From NCBI GenBank assembly GCA_050251575.1, contig JBFWMP010000156.1:1-6520 (forward strand): a DNA stretch of 6,520 nt, written 5' to 3'. Shown one piece after another: positions 5,557 through 6,520 of this stretch. This DNA is from X23 sp050251575. Lineage in GTDB: Bacteria; Bacillota; Clostridia; SK-Y3. Both the position numbers and the translations under genes were made by a program. Under the pieces are notes generated by a model. It saw nothing but the letters and a program-made list of their open reading frames with translations. It made no database searches and had not been told where the DNA came from. The number at the start of each line of letters is the position of its first letter. The first letter of the stretch is position 1.

Positions 5557-6318
5557 ATGCCTTTGGCGAAACCCTATTTTCGATGTTGGCGGCCCAATTT
5601 AGGGAGAGAAGGTAAATCAAATCTCTATATCTATGATCCCCGATATGTTGAAAATCCCGGGCAACACTTGAGATCAGTTGAAATCCTATACAATGACTTG
5701 AGAACCACTCTTGATTACATCGAACCGGCAGACGCAAACAATGCCGCATACTCATTTAGGCTACGAGATCTCTTGATGCGGATTTGTACGGAAATTGAAG
5801 CCGAGTTCAAGGAAATTTTATCTTTGAACGCGTACAGCAAAGGTACTCCAGATAAATGGGATATGAGAGATTTCTATCAGCTGAACGCTACGCACCATCT
5901 ATCGTCGTATGAATTGCAGATACCTTACTGGAATGGAATTCATAAAAATAGAATCCCCTTTTCATCTTGGCATAATCAGCTGACTTATAAGTCTTTACCT
6001 TGGTATAAAGCTTACAACAGCGTTAAACACAATCGTTTCACAGCTTTCCCAGAAGCCAGTCTGGGATATGTTATCGATGCATTCTCAGGATTGCTCATCT
6101 TACTCGCTGCAGAATTCCATGATGCAGATTGTCTGAAACCAATTGATATCAGCTATGTACTTGGTGATGATTCTGGATATCACGATGGCTATGAGGATTC
6201 GATAGGATCCCCATTCCGTATCAAGAGGCCGCAAGATTGGACAGATGATGAAAAATACGATTTTGATTGGCAAGATTTGAAAAATACTGATAACCCATTT
6301 AGCATATTACCTCTTTAG
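5557..6318 (+). CDS. Hypothetical protein, possible HEPN-like helical core
   Basis: 253 residues. ATG 5557 is chosen because a perfect AAGGAGG (5545-5551) lies 5 bases upstream; the in-frame ATG 5521 has no such site. I do not recognise a named family. Residues 63-90 form a helix rich in charged residues (AYSFRLRDLLMRICTEIEAE then FKEILSL). Residues 135-138 read PFSSW, and 149-160 read WYKAYNSVKHNR, followed by a hydrophobic helix (ASLGYVIDAFSGLLILLAAE, 167-186). The W-Y-x-x-Y-N-x-x-K-H-x-R then A-x-L helix is a pattern I associate with uncharacterised proteins having a HEPN-like four-helix core. The classical R-x(4-6)-H catalytic motif is not clearly present, so RNase activity is not supported. 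The C-terminal 50 residues are very acidic (DDSGYHDGYED, then WTDDEKYDFDW), unlike the rest, and could contact a basic partner or mimic nucleic acid. It is apparently monocistronic, with its own promoter and palindrome. Confidence 0.75.
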   Translation: MPLAKPYFRCWRPNLGREGKSNLYIYDPRYVENPGQHLRSVEILYNDLRTTLDYIEPADANNAAYSFRLRDLLMRICTEIEAEFKEILSLNAYSKGTPDKWDMRDFYQLNATHHLSSYELQIPYWNGIHKNRIPFSSWHNQLTYKSLPWYKAYNSVKHNRFTAFPEASLGYVIDAFSGLLILLAAEFHDADCLKPIDISYVLGDDSGYHDGYEDSIGSPFRIKRPQDWTDDEKYDFDWQDLKNTDNPFSILPL

Positions 6319-6356
6319 GTATGCGCAAGTTAAGTATTTGTAAGCAGAGGTTTATT

Positions 6357-6425
6357 ATGAGTGAAAAAAAGAAAAATAAATTTGGGATAATAATTTTAAC
6401 TGGGTATCCACTTGACTCAGGTTGA
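6357..6425 (+). CDS. Possible 22-residue peptide
   Basis: AGAGG (6346-6350) lies 6 bases before ATG 6357. The frame encodes MSEKKKNKFGIIILTGYPLD, then SG and a TGA at 6423-6425. It follows the stop of the 253-residue gene by 38 bases and could be co-transcribed with it. A lysine-rich start followed by FGIIIL is seen in small membrane-active peptides, but a frame this short may be chance or the stump of a truncated gene. Confidence 0.22.
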   Translation: MSEKKKNKFGIIILTGYPLDSG

Positions 6426-6470
6426 CGCTACATATAGCGGTCCATCAGTTTTCGCTTCTCTCAGTCAAGT
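6410..6470 (+). repeat. Inverted repeat arms flanking a small hairpin
   Basis: ACTTGACT (6410-6417) and AGTCAAGT (6463-6470) are perfect reverse complements; extended by three bases each they differ at one position. Between them lies a second perfect stem, CGCTA (6426-6430) with TAGCG (6435-6439). TTGAC is also directly repeated at 6412 and 6422. No T-run follows, so this is not an obvious intrinsic terminator. It could be a binding site or an element boundary. Confidence 0.35.
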
Positions 6471-6520
6471 CGCCATAGGTAGTTGGTTTGATACATACTG
6501 CATTCTCCAGCAACCGGTAG
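6445..6520 (-). CDS. C-terminal fragment of a gene entering from the right edge (partial)
   Basis: One minus frame is open from the right edge to TGA 6447-6445 and encodes YRLLENAVCIKPTTYGDLTE, then RSEN. The composition is protein-like, and the other two minus frames give less convincing peptides and also end early. Only 24 codons are visible, so neither the gene nor a family can be established. The hairpin at 6426-6439 lies just past the stop, where a terminator would be expected. Confidence 0.3.
   Translation of the reverse strand, partial: YRLLENAVCIKPTTYGDLTERSEN

Noticed and set aside
5555..5755. A 66-codon minus-strand frame
   Set aside because: It is antisense to the start of the 253-residue gene, which has a perfect Shine-Dalgarno site.
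1..6520. CRISPR array, tRNA or rRNA genes
   Set aside because: No regularly spaced repeats, cloverleaf pattern or rRNA-like conserved stretches were seen by eye on either strand.

Overview
The window looks like an accessory, island-like stretch of a bacterial chromosome or mobile element. It holds unrelated small operons, each apparently with its own promoter, plus a serine site-specific recombinase and gene remnants. Strong Shine-Dalgarno sites (AAGGAGG, AAGGAGA) and sigma70-like promoters show it is bacterial. Composition is uneven. In hand counts of sampled lines the TcmP gene is about one third G+C and the recombinase slightly over half. I cannot name the host with confidence; a moderately AT-rich Firmicute or spirochaete would fit, but that is a guess.

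Layout. (1) At 1-665, minus strand, is the first 221 codons of a conserved hypothetical protein with an N-terminal helix-turn-helix-like region; it runs off the left edge. (2) The 578-base gap 666-1243 holds that gene's promoter, a DUF2292/YezD-like small gene broken by an in-frame amber codon, and a doubtful HNH-like scrap. (3) At 1244-3536, plus strand, is the most interesting unit, a compact three-gene set: a small membrane-anchored protein of unknown function, a TcmP-family ('three-Cys-motif partner') protein with a methyltransferase-like core, and a CxxxCxxC radical SAM protein. The first two genes overlap by one base and the third follows after 44 bases. (4) At 3763-4222 is a 79-residue orphan gene with a good promoter and a clear intrinsic terminator. 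(5) At 4340-5269, minus strand, is a large-family serine recombinase with its catalytic residues. Its natural N-terminus appears cut off by a 2-base (GT) insertion. (6) At 5431-6318, plus strand, is a 253-residue protein with a possible HEPN-like helical core, behind a near-consensus promoter with a perfect palindrome over the expected start of transcription. (7) The last 200 bases hold inverted repeats and a likely C-terminal fragment of another minus-strand gene entering from the right.

How the genes may work together. TcmP and its radical SAM partner are known to occur side by side, and their joint function is not established to my knowledge. One protein has a SAM-binding-like fold and the other a [4Fe-4S]-SAM site, so joint modification of a nucleic acid or small molecule is a reasonable guess. 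Co-translation with a membrane-anchored protein, in a recombinase-bearing region with a possible HEPN-like gene nearby, is compatible with a defence or mobile-element-maintenance role. That last step is inference only.
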